A stretch of 64,000 nucleotides of DNA, taken from Sphingomonas sp. Leaf33 (GTDB lineage Bacteria; Pseudomonadota; Alphaproteobacteria; Sphingomonadales; Sphingomonadaceae). This document shows, piece by piece, positions 38,334 to 47,465 of the stretch; positions within the stretch are counted from its first letter, which is position 1; every line of letters begins with the position of its first letter. The translations under genes were made by a program, and so were the position numbers. Under the pieces are notes generated by a model. That model was given only the letters and a program-made list of their open reading frames with translations, was not told the origin of the DNA and did no database searches. The DNA lies in NCBI RefSeq assembly GCF_001421785.1, contig NZ_LMLB01000001.1:1375025-1439024 (forward strand), written 5' to 3'.

Positions 38334-39254
38334 ATGAACGACGCCACTCCCCACCGCCTGACCGGCAGCCTGGTCGAACGCGCCGCCCACCTTTGGGACC
38401 TGGCGCCGCCGCCGCTTGCTTACGAGGGGCCGCCGGCGCCTCGCGTCGCGCCCGAGACAACGCCGTTCGGTGCGGTAAGCGAGCCTGCCGCAGCGCCGAT
38501 CCCGCGCGCGCGGCACCGCCGCGGAACGCCGGTTGCGATCGACCGCGCACGTCTGCGCCAGCACGGGCTGATCGTTCCCGGCACCGCGATCACCGCGCTG
38601 GCCGAGGAGTTCCGGCTGGTGAAGCGCAATCTGCTGAACACCGCGCGCACCCTGACCGATGACGCGGTCGCCCGATCGATCCTGATCTGTTCGGCGCGTC
38701 CCGACGAAGGCAAGACGTTCTGCGCGATCAACCTGGCGCTGTCGCTCGCGGCCGAACGCGATGTCGAGGTGCTGCTGGTCGATGCCGATTTCGCCAAGCC
38801 CGACGTGTTCGACACGCTGGGCGTGACGAGCGAGGCGCCCGGCCTGCTCGACGCCATCGCCGACCCGTTCGTCGATGTGGAAAGCGGCATCGTCGACACC
38901 GACGTGCCAAACCTGACGCTGCTGGGGGCAGGCAGACGATCGAACGACGACACCGAACTGCTCGCCAGTGCGCGCGCGGCCGAGGTGCTGCGCGCCCTGA
39001 CGATCGCCAACCCGGACCGCATTGTCATCTTCGACTCGCCCCCCGCGCTCGCCGCGTCGCCCGCCGCCGTGCTCGCACAGCACGTCGGCCAGACGATGCT
39101 GGTCGTTCGCGCAGACCGGACCAGCGAAAGCGACCTGCGCGAAGCGGTGACGCTGCTCGGCGCGTGCGACCACATCGGCCTCGTGCTCAATTCGGTCGTC
39201 TTCCAGCCCGGCGGACGGCGCTTCGGCTATTATGGCCAGGAGGCTGCGGAATGA
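38334..39254 (+). CDS. Tyrosine-autokinase-like ATPase, XrtA system
   Basis: The 306-residue protein is a BY-kinase-like P-loop ATPase. The Walker A is CSARPDEGKTF with K127, Walker A' is LLVDADFAKPDVFD, and Walker B is IVIFDSPPAL. The first ~70 residues are Pro/Ala-rich. The C-terminus, FGYYGQEAAE, has only two Tyr, fewer than in classic BY-kinases, so autophosphorylation is not assured. It partners the chain-length determinant upstream and overlaps the next gene by four bases. Confidence 0.9.
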   Translation: MNDATPHRLTGSLVERAAHLWDLAPPPLAYEGPPAPRVAPETTPFGAVSEPAAAPIPRARHRRGTPVAIDRARLRQHGLIVPGTAITALAEEFRLVKRNLLNTARTLTDDAVARSILICSARPDEGKTFCAINLALSLAAERDVEVLLVDADFAKPDVFDTLGVTSEAPGLLDAIADPFVDVESGIVDTDVPNLTLLGAGRRSNDDTELLASARAAEVLRALTIANPDRIVIFDSPPALAASPAAVLAQHVGQTMLVVRADRTSESDLREAVTLLGACDHIGLVLNSVVFQPGGRRFGYYGQEAAE

Positions 39255-40891
39255 TCCGCCTTCGTACCCTTTTGCTGACGAGCGCGGTGACCGCCGCGAC
39301 CCTCGCCACTCCCGCCGCCGCGCAGCGCGCCAGTCGCCAGATCACGCCCTATGTCGAGGTCGCGCAGGTCCTGACCGCAGATCTGGACGGGCCGGGTGAC
39401 GTGCTGACCTATACCCAGCTGTCGGCCGGGATCGACGCGTCGGTCCAGACGCAGCGCGTGGCGGTGCAGGTCAGCTACCGCTACGACCACCGCATCGACT
39501 GGCAGGATCCGGTCACGCAGGGCAACGTCCACTCGGGCCTGGCGCGCGCGTCGGTTCAGCTGTCGCCGGCGCTCAGCATCGAAGGCGGCGCGCTCGCCGC
39601 CCGGGCCCGCGACGACATCCGCGGTGCCGCACCGGGCTTTGCCGGCAATTCGCGCAACATCAGCCAGCTCTATTCGGCCTATGCCGGGCCGACGCTGGTC
39701 ACGCATCTCGACCAGACGACGATCAATGCCGCCTATCGCTTCGGCTATACTAAGGTCGAGGCGCCCGGGTTCGACTTCGCCGCGCCCGGCCAGGCGGTGC
39801 TCGACAATTACGATTCGTCGACCAACCACATGGCGACGGCGTCGATCGGGACGCGCGCGGGCACCTACCTGCCGATCGGCCTGACGCTGAGCGGCGCGTG
39901 GGAGCGCGAGGACATCAGCCAGCTCGACCAGCGCTACGACGGCAAGTTCGGTCGCGTCGATGCCGTGCTGCCGGTCACGCCGACCGTCGCGCTGACCGCG
40001 GGCGTGGGGTATGAGAACATCCGCATCAGCGCGCGCGATGCCCGCGTCGATACCGTGACCGGCGCACCGGTCATCGATAACAACGGCCGCTTCGTCACCG
40101 ACGAGACATCGCCGCGCCGGCTGGCATACGAGACCGACGGCCTGTTCTGGGATGCCGGCGTGATCTGGCGGCCGAGCGAGCGCACCACGCTCCAAGGCCG
40201 CGTCGGCCGCCGCTACGACACCGTGAGCTATACCGGATCGTTCAGCTGGGCCGTGTCGCAGCGCACCGGCATCAACATCGGCGTGTACGACAGCATCGAC
40301 AGCGTCGGTCGCGGCCTCAGCGACACATTGTCCTCGCTGCCGACCAGCTTCGTCAGCCAGCCCGATCCGTTCGGCGACCAGTATAGCGGCTGCGTGTTCG
40401 GTGACGGGCAGGGGCAGGGCGGCATGGCCGGCGTGCAGGCGGCGGGCAATTGCCTGACGCCGCTGCTGGGTGCGCTGACCACCGCCAGCTTCCGCTCGCG
40501 CGGCATCGTCGGCGTCGTGTCGACCGTGTCGGGTCCGTGGTCGTTGGGCGTCGGGGCCGGTTACGCCAACCGCAGCTTCCTGGTCCCCAACCGCGGCCCG
40601 GCGGCCGTCCTGCGCGGGGTGAAGGACGACATGTACTTCGCCCAGGTGAACGCCGGCCGATCGTTCGGTCCGCGATCCGCGCTGACCGCGGACGCCTATG
40701 TCACCTATTTCGACAGCGGCTTGGGCGGTGCGCCCAACGTGCTCGGGGCAGGCGCCAACACCAGCTATTCCTACACCTTCGGCCGGCTGGGCGCGATCGC
40801 GTCGCTGGGCGTCTATGCGTTCGACCAGGACAACATCGGCTCCGACGTGTCCGGTCAGGCCTTGCTCGGCCTGCGCTACTCGCTGCGCTGA
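39251..40891 (+). CDS. Outer-membrane protein, PEP-CTERM/XrtA system-associated
   Basis: The 546-residue protein has a signal peptide ending near TPAAAQ (residue 25) and a long series of alternating beta strands with a terminal aromatic/basic strand (LLGLRYSLR), fitting an outer-membrane beta barrel of the XrtA-linked group. A Cys pair (GCVFGDG and GNCLTP) may form a disulfide. The start ATG at 39251 overlaps the kinase-like gene. It probably anchors or passes the polymer. Confidence 0.88.
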   Translation: MIRLRTLLLTSAVTAATLATPAAAQRASRQITPYVEVAQVLTADLDGPGDVLTYTQLSAGIDASVQTQRVAVQVSYRYDHRIDWQDPVTQGNVHSGLARASVQLSPALSIEGGALAARARDDIRGAAPGFAGNSRNISQLYSAYAGPTLVTHLDQTTINAAYRFGYTKVEAPGFDFAAPGQAVLDNYDSSTNHMATASIGTRAGTYLPIGLTLSGAWEREDISQLDQRYDGKFGRVDAVLPVTPTVALTAGVGYENIRISARDARVDTVTGAPVIDNNGRFVTDETSPRRLAYETDGLFWDAGVIWRPSERTTLQGRVGRRYDTVSYTGSFSWAVSQRTGINIGVYDSIDSVGRGLSDTLSSLPTSFVSQPDPFGDQYSGCVFGDGQGQGGMAGVQAAGNCLTPLLGALTTASFRSRGIVGVVSTVSGPWSLGVGAGYANRSFLVPNRGPAAVLRGVKDDMYFAQVNAGRSFGPRSALTADAYVTYFDSGLGGAPNVLGAGANTSYSYTFGRLGAIASLGVYAFDQDNIGSDVSGQALLGLRYSLR

Positions 40892-40926
40892 TCCCGATTC
40901 CACGCCCCAAGAGAGGCATGACCACG

Positions 40927-42573
40927 ATGTACGAAGATCATTACGGGCTGACCGGTCGCCCCTTCCAATTGACGCCCGACCCGCGTTTTTGGTTCGATAC
41001 CGCGACGCACAAGAAGGCGATGGCGTACCTCGGCTACGGCCTGAGCCAGGGCGAGGGCTTCATCGTCATCACCGGCGACATCGGCGCGGGCAAGACCACG
41101 CTGGTCGGCCATCTGACCGACACGATTGACGCCGACCGGCTGAACGTCATCAAGATCGTCTCCACCCAGATCGTCGCCGACGACCTGCTGCGCACGGTCT
41201 GCGCAGGCCTCGGCGTCGATGCCGACGGCATGACCAAGGCGGCGATGCTGGCGAGCATCGAGCGCGGCCTGCACGCCACGGCGCGCGGCGGGCGCCGCAC
41301 GCTGCTGATCGTCGATGAAGCGCAGGCTCTGCCGGTCGACAGCCTGGAGGAGCTGCGGATGCTCTCCAACTTCCAGGCCGGCGGCCATGCGATGTTGCAG
41401 ATATTCCTGCTCGGTCAGCCCGAGTTCCGCGACAAGCTGGCCGCGGATGGCCTCGACCAGCTGCGCCAGCGCGTCATCGCGATGCATCACCTGGGCCCGA
41501 TGGAGGCCGACGAACTCGAAGGCTATCTGATCCACCGCCTGAGCATCTGCGGCTGGACCGGCACGCCGCGGTTCAGGACGGATGCGCTGGCGACGATCTA
41601 CGCCTGGTCGGGCGGCATCCCGCGCCGGATCAACAACCTGGTCAGCCGCGTACTGCTCTACGGCGCGATGGAGGGGATCGATACCTTCTCGGCTGCTCAT
41701 GTCCACGCCGTCACCGACGACCTGGCGGTCGATGGGATGCGGGGCGCGGTGGCACCCGCGCCCGTTCGGATTGAGACGCCCGAGCCCGAGTTCGAGCCGC
41801 CGGTCGATGCCGTAGCCGAGCTTGAGTTGGAGCCTGAGCCTGAGCCTGAACTCAAGCCTGAGCCTGCCCTCGTGCCCGAGCCTGCCCTCGCGCCCGAGCC
41901 GGAAATCTCTGTGAAAACGATCGAGGAAGAGCCTACCCCGGCACCGCGCCGGATCCAGGTCGAGACAACGGCCGGCGACGATACGCCCCTGCCGATCGCC
42001 GCCGACGACACCTTCGCGCCGGTCGACGAAGCACCCTTGGCGATCGCCGAGGATACACCCGTCGCGCGGACCGCGCCGGAACCGGTCGAGGACACGCCGA
42101 TGCCGCCTGCCGCGACCGTGCGCGACGAACCGATCGCGATGCGTCCCGTCGAGATCAGCAGCGCCCCGCGCCTGTTCGATCCCGTCAAGCTGCGCGGTCG
42201 CCGCTCGATCCTGGCCCCGGTCGACGCCGCGCCGGATGTCCCGGCCGAACCCGTCGTCGATACGACACCTGAGCCGGAGCCCGCGCACGACCCCGAACCC
42301 ACGCCCATGCCGGACGCGATCGTCATGGAATGGCCGATCCGCTCGCCCGAGCCTGAGCTTGCCGCCAATCCGGCGTCCGAGCCGGCTGCCGGATCGGAGC
42401 CTGAGGCGGTACCGGCGCCCGTCGCCGACCTCGACCTCGCGCGCCGGCTGGCCGCGATCGACAAGCGGATGGAGGAACAGGACGAGGCCCTGCGCCGGAT
42501 GCTGACGCTGATGGTCGACTGGATGGAAGCCGGCCGCGGTGACAGCGGCGAAGTGCGCGGGCGGGCGGGTTAA
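40927..42573 (+). CDS. ExeA-like AAA ATPase, XrtA/PEP-CTERM system-associated
   Basis: The first ~270 of 548 residues are an ExeA-type AAA+ ATPase: MYEDHYGLTGRPFQLTPDPR start, Walker A TGDIGAGKTT (K56) and Walker B LLIVDEAQALP. After this comes a ~230-residue tail rich in Pro, Glu, Ala and Asp with PEPEPELKPEPAL-type repeats, then a short terminal helix RLAAIDKRMEEQDEALRRML. ATG at 40927 is preferred because GAGAGG lies 10 bases upstream; ATG at 40918 would add three residues. Its role in assembly is inferred. Confidence 0.92.
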   Translation: MYEDHYGLTGRPFQLTPDPRFWFDTATHKKAMAYLGYGLSQGEGFIVITGDIGAGKTTLVGHLTDTIDADRLNVIKIVSTQIVADDLLRTVCAGLGVDADGMTKAAMLASIERGLHATARGGRRTLLIVDEAQALPVDSLEELRMLSNFQAGGHAMLQIFLLGQPEFRDKLAADGLDQLRQRVIAMHHLGPMEADELEGYLIHRLSICGWTGTPRFRTDALATIYAWSGGIPRRINNLVSRVLLYGAMEGIDTFSAAHVHAVTDDLAVDGMRGAVAPAPVRIETPEPEFEPPVDAVAELELEPEPEPELKPEPALVPEPALAPEPEISVKTIEEEPTPAPRRIQVETTAGDDTPLPIAADDTFAPVDEAPLAIAEDTPVARTAPEPVEDTPMPPAATVRDEPIAMRPVEISSAPRLFDPVKLRGRRSILAPVDAAPDVPAEPVVDTTPEPEPAHDPEPTPMPDAIVMEWPIRSPEPELAANPASEPAAGSEPEAVPAPVADLDLARRLAAIDKRMEEQDEALRRMLTLMVDWMEAGRGDSGEVRGRAG

Positions 42574-42613
42574 CGCCGAACGTTCGCGCTTCAGTACGAG
42601 GCCTTACCCCCTC

Positions 42614-42707
42614 CGTTCGCCCTGAGCCTGTCGAAGGGCTGCCCTTCTTCGTGCCGCGAGCCGTTGCGTCTGCGTAGGGCAGGGCTTCGACGAGCTCAGC
42701 CCGAACG
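42614..42707. repeat. Long palindromic repeat, family A
   Basis: A 94-base imperfect palindrome begins CGTTCGCCCTGAGCCTGTCG and ends with its near reverse complement, CTTCGACGAGCTCAGCCCGA followed by ACG. The arms of about 32 bases match at most positions. Related units or half-units occur at 71-100, 18441-18466, 45813-45903 and 55269-55292. Confidence 0.8.
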
Positions 42708-42769
42708 CGTTGGTTTAGCATCGCCCGACACTGACGACTTCGTAAGATATCCCCGATAGGCTGACCCCC

Positions 42770-43612
42770 ATGCAAAACGCCCTGTCCGTCGATGTCGAGG
42801 AATGGTTCCAGGTCGGCGCCTTCGAAACCACGATCGACCGTGCCGACTGGGACGGTCTGGAGTCGCGGGTTGCCGACAATACCGCGCGCGTGCTCGACCT
42901 GTTCGGTGAGGCAGGCGTCAAGGCGACCTTCTTCACGCTCGGCTGGGTCGCCGAGCGGCACGGCGCGCTGATGCGGCGGATCGCGGGCGAAGGGCATGAG
43001 CTCGCCAGCCACGGCTACGATCACGCCCGCGTGTTCACCTTCACGCCCGAGCAGTTCCGCGCCGATCTGCGCCGATCGCGCGCGGCACTGGAGGATGCCG
43101 GCGGCGTCGGCGTGATCGGATACCGCGCGCCGAGCTTCTCGATCGATCCGCGCAGTCCCTGGGCCCACAAGATTCTGGCCGAGGAAGGGTACACCTACTC
43201 CTCCAGCGTCGCGCCGATCGCGCACGATCATTATGGCTGGACGGAGTCGCCCACCGTCGCGCACCGGCCGGTCGCGGGGAACGATTTCATCGAGCTGCCG
43301 ATCTCCACCATGCGCGTCGCCGGGCGCAGCGTGACAACCGGTGGCGGCTTCTTTCGCCTGTTGCCGAATGTCGTGACCGACCGCGCGGTGACGGCGCTCA
43401 ACGCCGACGCCGGGCGGCCGGGCATCTTCTATTTTCACCCGTGGGAGATCGATCCCGGCCAGCCGCGCGTCGCGGACGCGCCGCTAAAGTCGAAGCTGCG
43501 GCACTACGCCCGCCTGGGCGCGATGGCGGGCAAGCTGCGCCAGTTGATCCGCCGCCACGACTGGGGCCGCGTCGATCACGTCGTGGCGCGCGAAGCGGAG
43601 CGGTTGCAGTGA
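42770..43612 (+). CDS. Polysaccharide deacetylase, XrtA system
   Basis: The 280-residue protein is a NodB-type carbohydrate esterase that removes acetyl groups from N-acetylated sugars. The catalytic Asp-Val-Glu lies at LSVDVEEWFQ (D8), metal-binding His residues in ASHGYDHARVF, and GYRAPSFSID follows. ATG at 42770 gives the family-typical N-terminus. No signal peptide is visible, consistent with other XrtA-locus deacetylases. It overlaps the FemAB-like gene. Confidence 0.93.
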   Translation: MQNALSVDVEEWFQVGAFETTIDRADWDGLESRVADNTARVLDLFGEAGVKATFFTLGWVAERHGALMRRIAGEGHELASHGYDHARVFTFTPEQFRADLRRSRAALEDAGGVGVIGYRAPSFSIDPRSPWAHKILAEEGYTYSSSVAPIAHDHYGWTESPTVAHRPVAGNDFIELPISTMRVAGRSVTTGGGFFRLLPNVVTDRAVTALNADAGRPGIFYFHPWEIDPGQPRVADAPLKSKLRHYARLGAMAGKLRQLIRRHDWGRVDHVVAREAERLQ

Positions 43613-44661
43613 CGATGCCGTTGCTCGCCAGGCCCGTCGCGATCCGCCGCGCGTCCGCGGGAGATGCCGCGCGCATCGCCGCCTATGTTGCCGGGCACCC
43701 CGACGGCACGCCGTTCCACCTCGCCGAATGGAGCGCCGCGGTCGCCAAAGGCTGTGGCCAGCAGGACCGCTATCTGGTCGCCGAAGGCGCGGACGGTGCG
43801 ATTGCCGGCGTCCTGCCGCTGACGCTTGTCAGGTCCCGCCTGTTCGGCACCGCCCTCGTCTCCGCCGGTTTCGGCGTCGATGGCGGCGTGCTGGCCGACG
43901 ACCACTCCACTGCGAGCGTGCTGGCCGAGGATGCCTGGCGCATCGCGCAGGCCGAGGGCGCCACCTCGCTCGAACTGCGCGGCGGTCTGGCTATCCAGGG
44001 TTTCCACACCAACACCGACAGCTATCTCGGCTTCGTCCGCGATCTGGCGGCCGACGATGCCGCGCAACTGACCGCGATCCCGCGCAAGCAGCGCGCCGAA
44101 GTCCGCAAGTCGTTCGACAAGGGCCTGGTCGTCGCCGTCGATGATGATCGCGCCGCGCACTACCGCGTCTATGCCGAATCGGTCCGTAACCTCGGCACGC
44201 CGGTCTTCCCCAAAGCGCTGTTCGCCGCCGTGCTCGATGCGTTCGGCGATGCGGCCGATATCCTGACCGTCCGCCACGAGAGCGTACCCGTCGCCAGCGT
44301 GCTTAGCCTTTACTGGCGCGGCACGGTCTATCCTTACTGGGGCGGCGGCACCGAAGCCGCGCGCGGCCTGCGCGCGAACGACGCGATGTATTATGCGCTG
44401 ATGAACCACGCGCGGGCGCGCGGGTGCACGCAGTTCGATTTCGGCCGGTCGAAGGTCGGCACAGGCGCCGCGGCGTTCAAGCGCAACTGGGGGTTCGAGG
44501 GGCGACCGCTCGCCTATCACGTCCGCACCGCTGACGGCGCGGCGCCGCGCAGCGTCAATCCGCTCGACCCGAAGTACGCGCGCAAGATCGCGATGTGGAA
44601 GAAATTGCCGCTGCCGGTCGCCAATCTGATCGGGCCCTGGCTGTCGCGCGGGTTGGGGTGA
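43609..44661 (+). CDS. FemAB-like GNAT protein, XrtA system
   Basis: The 350-residue protein is a double-GNAT FemAB relative; such enzymes transfer aminoacyl or acyl groups. The two halves can be seen as PVAIRRASAGDAARIAAYV at the start and RVYAESVRNLGTPVFPKALF further on, ending with QFDFGRSKVGTGAAAFKRNW. I prefer GTG at 43609 (GTGA overlap, GGAG eight bases upstream) over ATG at 43615. It may modify the polymer or its lipid carrier. Confidence 0.9.
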   Translation: MTMPLLARPVAIRRASAGDAARIAAYVAGHPDGTPFHLAEWSAAVAKGCGQQDRYLVAEGADGAIAGVLPLTLVRSRLFGTALVSAGFGVDGGVLADDHSTASVLAEDAWRIAQAEGATSLELRGGLAIQGFHTNTDSYLGFVRDLAADDAAQLTAIPRKQRAEVRKSFDKGLVVAVDDDRAAHYRVYAESVRNLGTPVFPKALFAAVLDAFGDAADILTVRHESVPVASVLSLYWRGTVYPYWGGGTEAARGLRANDAMYYALMNHARARGCTQFDFGRSKVGTGAAAFKRNWGFEGRPLAYHVRTADGAAPRSVNPLDPKYARKIAMWKKLPLPVANLIGPWLSRGLG

Positions 44662-45944
44662 TGGACATCCTGTTCCTCGCCCACCGCGTGCCGTTCCCGC
44701 CCGACCGCGGGGACAAGATCCGCGCGTATAACGTGCTTAAATATCTGAGCGCGCGGACGAACGTCCATCTGGTCGCCTTCGCCGACGACCCGCGCGACCT
44801 CGAAACCCCCGATCTCTGCGCCAGCCAGCACATCGTGCCCCGCACCAAGTCGAAGCCGCGCGCCGCCGTCGAGGCCTTGGTAACGGGGCGATCGGTGTCG
44901 GAAGCCGCCTTCGCCGACGCGCAATTCCAGGCGGCGGTCGATCACGTGCTGGCAACGCATCCGATCGACGCCGTCTACGTCTTTTCCAGCGCGATGGCGC
45001 AATATCTGCCCGTCGATCTGCCCGCGCGGACGGTCATGGATTTCTGCGACGTCGATTCGGTGAAGTTCGGCGAATATGCCCGCGGTGCCGGTTTTCCGCA
45101 GCGCTGGCTGTTCCGGCGCGAGGAGCGGCTGCTCGGCCGGTTCGATCGCGCGGTGGCCGCGCACGTCGATGCCAGCCTGTTCGTCAGCGACGCGGAAGCC
45201 GCGCTGTTCCGCTCGATCGGTGGCCGGGGCGACATCCGCGTGATCGAAAACGGCATCGACACGGTAAAGTTCGACCCCGCCGCCGAATTCACGTCCGTCG
45301 ATCCCGGCGCCCCGCTGATCGTCTTCACTGGACAGATGGACTACGCCCCGAACGTCGAGGCGGTGCGCTGGTTCGTGAGCGACATCCTGCCGGCGATCCG
45401 ACAAGCCACCTTCGCCATCGTCGGCCGCGCGCCGACGCCGGAAGTGCAGGCGCTGGCCAGCGAGCGGGTGATCGTGACCGCCGAAGTCGCCGACGTCCGC
45501 GGCTGGCTGGCGGCGGCGAGCGTCGCGGTGGCGCCCTTGCGGATCGCGCGCGGCATCCAGAACAAGGTCCTCGAAGCGATGGCGATGGCGCGGCCGGTGG
45601 TCGTGTCCGACGCCGCGGCGGAAGGGATCGACCATGCCGGCACGCTGCGCACGGCCGGCGATGCTGCTGAGTTTGCGCGCGAGATATCCGGGCTGATCGC
45701 CGATCCTGCGGCCGGCGCCGCATTAGGTAAGGCGGCGCGGCGGCAGGTTCAGGCGCGCTACGGCTGGGACGCGCGGCTGGCGGGGTTGGACGCGCTAATC
45801 GACCTACCCAAGCCCGTTCGGGCTGAGCCTGTCGACGCCCTGCCCTTGTTGAACCCGGCGCGAGCCGAACAAGGACAGCACTTCGACAAGCTCAGTGCGA
45901 ATGGGGAGCAGGTGGTCGACGTTCGTGAGGCTCGGTCAGCATGA
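44661..45944 (+). CDS. Glycosyltransferase, XrtA system (with repeat-derived C-terminal tail)
   Basis: The 427-residue protein is a GT-4-type (GT-B) glycosyltransferase of the XrtA group. It begins MDILFLAHRVPFPPDRGDK and has VIENGIDTVKFDP and the donor-site part APLRIARGIQNKVLEAMAMA. Up to about residue 385 the fold looks complete. The remaining ~45 residues are encoded by a family A palindromic repeat (45813-45903), giving PVRAEPVDALP and related tail sequence not expected in the family. The start shares a base with the FemAB stop; the stop overlaps xrtA. Confidence 0.92.
   Translation: MDILFLAHRVPFPPDRGDKIRAYNVLKYLSARTNVHLVAFADDPRDLETPDLCASQHIVPRTKSKPRAAVEALVTGRSVSEAAFADAQFQAAVDHVLATHPIDAVYVFSSAMAQYLPVDLPARTVMDFCDVDSVKFGEYARGAGFPQRWLFRREERLLGRFDRAVAAHVDASLFVSDAEAALFRSIGGRGDIRVIENGIDTVKFDPAAEFTSVDPGAPLIVFTGQMDYAPNVEAVRWFVSDILPAIRQATFAIVGRAPTPEVQALASERVIVTAEVADVRGWLAAASVAVAPLRIARGIQNKVLEAMAMARPVVVSDAAAEGIDHAGTLRTAGDAAEFAREISGLIADPAAGAALGKAARRQVQARYGWDARLAGLDALIDLPKPVRAEPVDALPLLNPARAEQGQHFDKLSANGEQVVDVREARSA
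45813..45903. repeat. Family A palindromic repeat inside a coding region
   Basis: GTTCGGGCTGAGCCTGTCGA (45816-45835) pairs with CTTCGACAAGCTCAGTGCGA (45881-45900) as imperfect inverted arms. The unit keeps the reading frame of the glycosyltransferase and supplies most of its C-terminal tail. Confidence 0.75.
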
Positions 45945-47461
45945 CCATCGCCATCCCGCACGAGACCTTTATTACCGACCGCTGGCGCACTCCACTGGCC
46001 ACCCTCGCCGGCGTCTGGGCGGCGCTTCTCGTCATCTTCAGCCGCGATGTGGGCGACCTCGCGCAGATCTACTGGAATTCGACGACCTTCGGGCATTGCC
46101 TGTTCGTCCTGCCGGTCGTCGGCTGGCTGATCTGGCAGCGTCGCGCCGAAGTTGCCCGTTTGAGCCCCGCCGCATGGTGGCCCGCGCTCGCTCTTGTCGG
46201 AGCCGGGGCGGGGGGCTGGTTCCTGGGCGACATCGCCGGGATCGCGCTGTTCCGGCACATCGGTCTCGTGCTGATGCTCCAGGGCGCCGTCGCCGCGCTG
46301 CTTGGGCCGCAGGTCGGCCGCGCGCTGCTCTTCCCGCTCGCCTACCTGCTTTTTCTTGTCCCCTTCGGCGAATCGCTCGACGCGCCGCTCCAGGTCGTCA
46401 CCCGCGATATCGCGGTCCCGCTGCTCCACCTGTTCGGCGTGCCCGCGACGACCGATGGCGTGCTCATCACCACGCCGACCGGCTGGTTCGAGGTTGCGGA
46501 GGCGTGCTCGGGCGCGAAGTTCGTCATCGCGATGATCGCGTACGGCGCACTCGTCGCCAACGTCTGCTACGTCTCCTGGGCGCGCCGGGCGGCCTTCTTC
46601 GCCATGGCGATGGTCGTGCCGGTGCTGGCCAACGGCGCGCGTGCGTTTGGGACTATCTATGCCGCGCATCTGACGTCGGTCGAGGCCGCAACCGGCTTCG
46701 ACCATATCGTCTATGGATGGGTGTTCTTCGCGCTCGTCATGGCGGGCGTACTGGCGATCGGTTGGCGCTGGTTGGACCGCGATCCTGATGCCGCCTGGGT
46801 CGATATCGACCGCATCGCCACGACCCCGTTTCGTTCTGTGCACGGCGGCATCGTCGGCGGCATGGCCATCGCCATCGCCGCGCTGGCTTACCTGATCGGC
46901 GCCGTCGTCATTTCGCGCACCGACGCGCTGCCTGCGCAACTCTTCCTGCCCGACGTGCCCGGCTGGAGCCGCGTCGGCATCGACAGCCGCGCGCTGTGGC
47001 AACCGAGCTATCCCACCGCCGACCACCGTTTGTATGCGCGCTACGCCGATCCGACCGGCCATGTCGTCGATGTCGCGGTGGCGGTCTATGCCGGCCAGCG
47101 CGAGGGACATGAACTCGTCGCCTTCGGCCAGGGCGTGCTCGCCGAAAACGACCGTTGGGTAAAGGTCATGGACGAAGCGCCCCTCGAAAACGGCCGGGTC
47201 GAGCGGATTACCACATCTGGTGCAGTGGAACGGCTGGTCGGAACTTGGTACCGCGTCGGCGATATGGTTACCGCGAGCGACAATCAGGTGAAGATGCAGA
47301 CGCTGAAGGCGAAGCTCTTGGGTGGACGACAGGCAGGTGTGGCGCTGCACGTGTCGGCCGTGAAGGGCCGCGGTGCGGATGCGCGTGGGTCGATCGCCGC
47401 CTTCGTGGCCGCCGCGGGCTCGCCGGCCAGGATCGCCGACACCATCCTGTCGGGGCGCTGA
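45941..47461 (+). CDS. xrtA: Exosortase A fused to EpsI domain
   Basis: Exosortase A is a membrane protease/transpeptidase that cleaves PEP-CTERM sorting signals. The 506-residue protein has about eight membrane segments in its first ~290 residues and the full catalytic set: C189 in EACSGAKF, R234 in NGARAFG and H255 in GFDHIVYG. The C-terminal ~200 residues form an EpsI domain (FLPDVPGWSRV onwards). It overlaps the glycosyltransferase by four bases. No substrate with a PEP-CTERM tail was found in the window. Confidence 0.95.
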   Translation: MTIAIPHETFITDRWRTPLATLAGVWAALLVIFSRDVGDLAQIYWNSTTFGHCLFVLPVVGWLIWQRRAEVARLSPAAWWPALALVGAGAGGWFLGDIAGIALFRHIGLVLMLQGAVAALLGPQVGRALLFPLAYLLFLVPFGESLDAPLQVVTRDIAVPLLHLFGVPATTDGVLITTPTGWFEVAEACSGAKFVIAMIAYGALVANVCYVSWARRAAFFAMAMVVPVLANGARAFGTIYAAHLTSVEAATGFDHIVYGWVFFALVMAGVLAIGWRWLDRDPDAAWVDIDRIATTPFRSVHGGIVGGMAIAIAALAYLIGAVVISRTDALPAQLFLPDVPGWSRVGIDSRALWQPSYPTADHRLYARYADPTGHVVDVAVAVYAGQREGHELVAFGQGVLAENDRWVKVMDEAPLENGRVERITTSGAVERLVGTWYRVGDMVTASDNQVKMQTLKAKLLGGRQAGVALHVSAVKGRGADARGSIAAFVAAAGSPARIADTILSGR

Positions 47462-47465
47462 GCGG

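Noticed and set aside
36140-38347. Long leftward frame across the export and chain-length genes
   Set aside because: The rightward frames encode recognised XrtA proteins with overlapping starts; the leftward translation has no domain.
40927-42573. PEPEPE repeats read as a PEP-CTERM sorting signal
   Set aside because: They sit mid-protein, with no following membrane helix and basic tail, so they cannot be an exosortase substrate signal.
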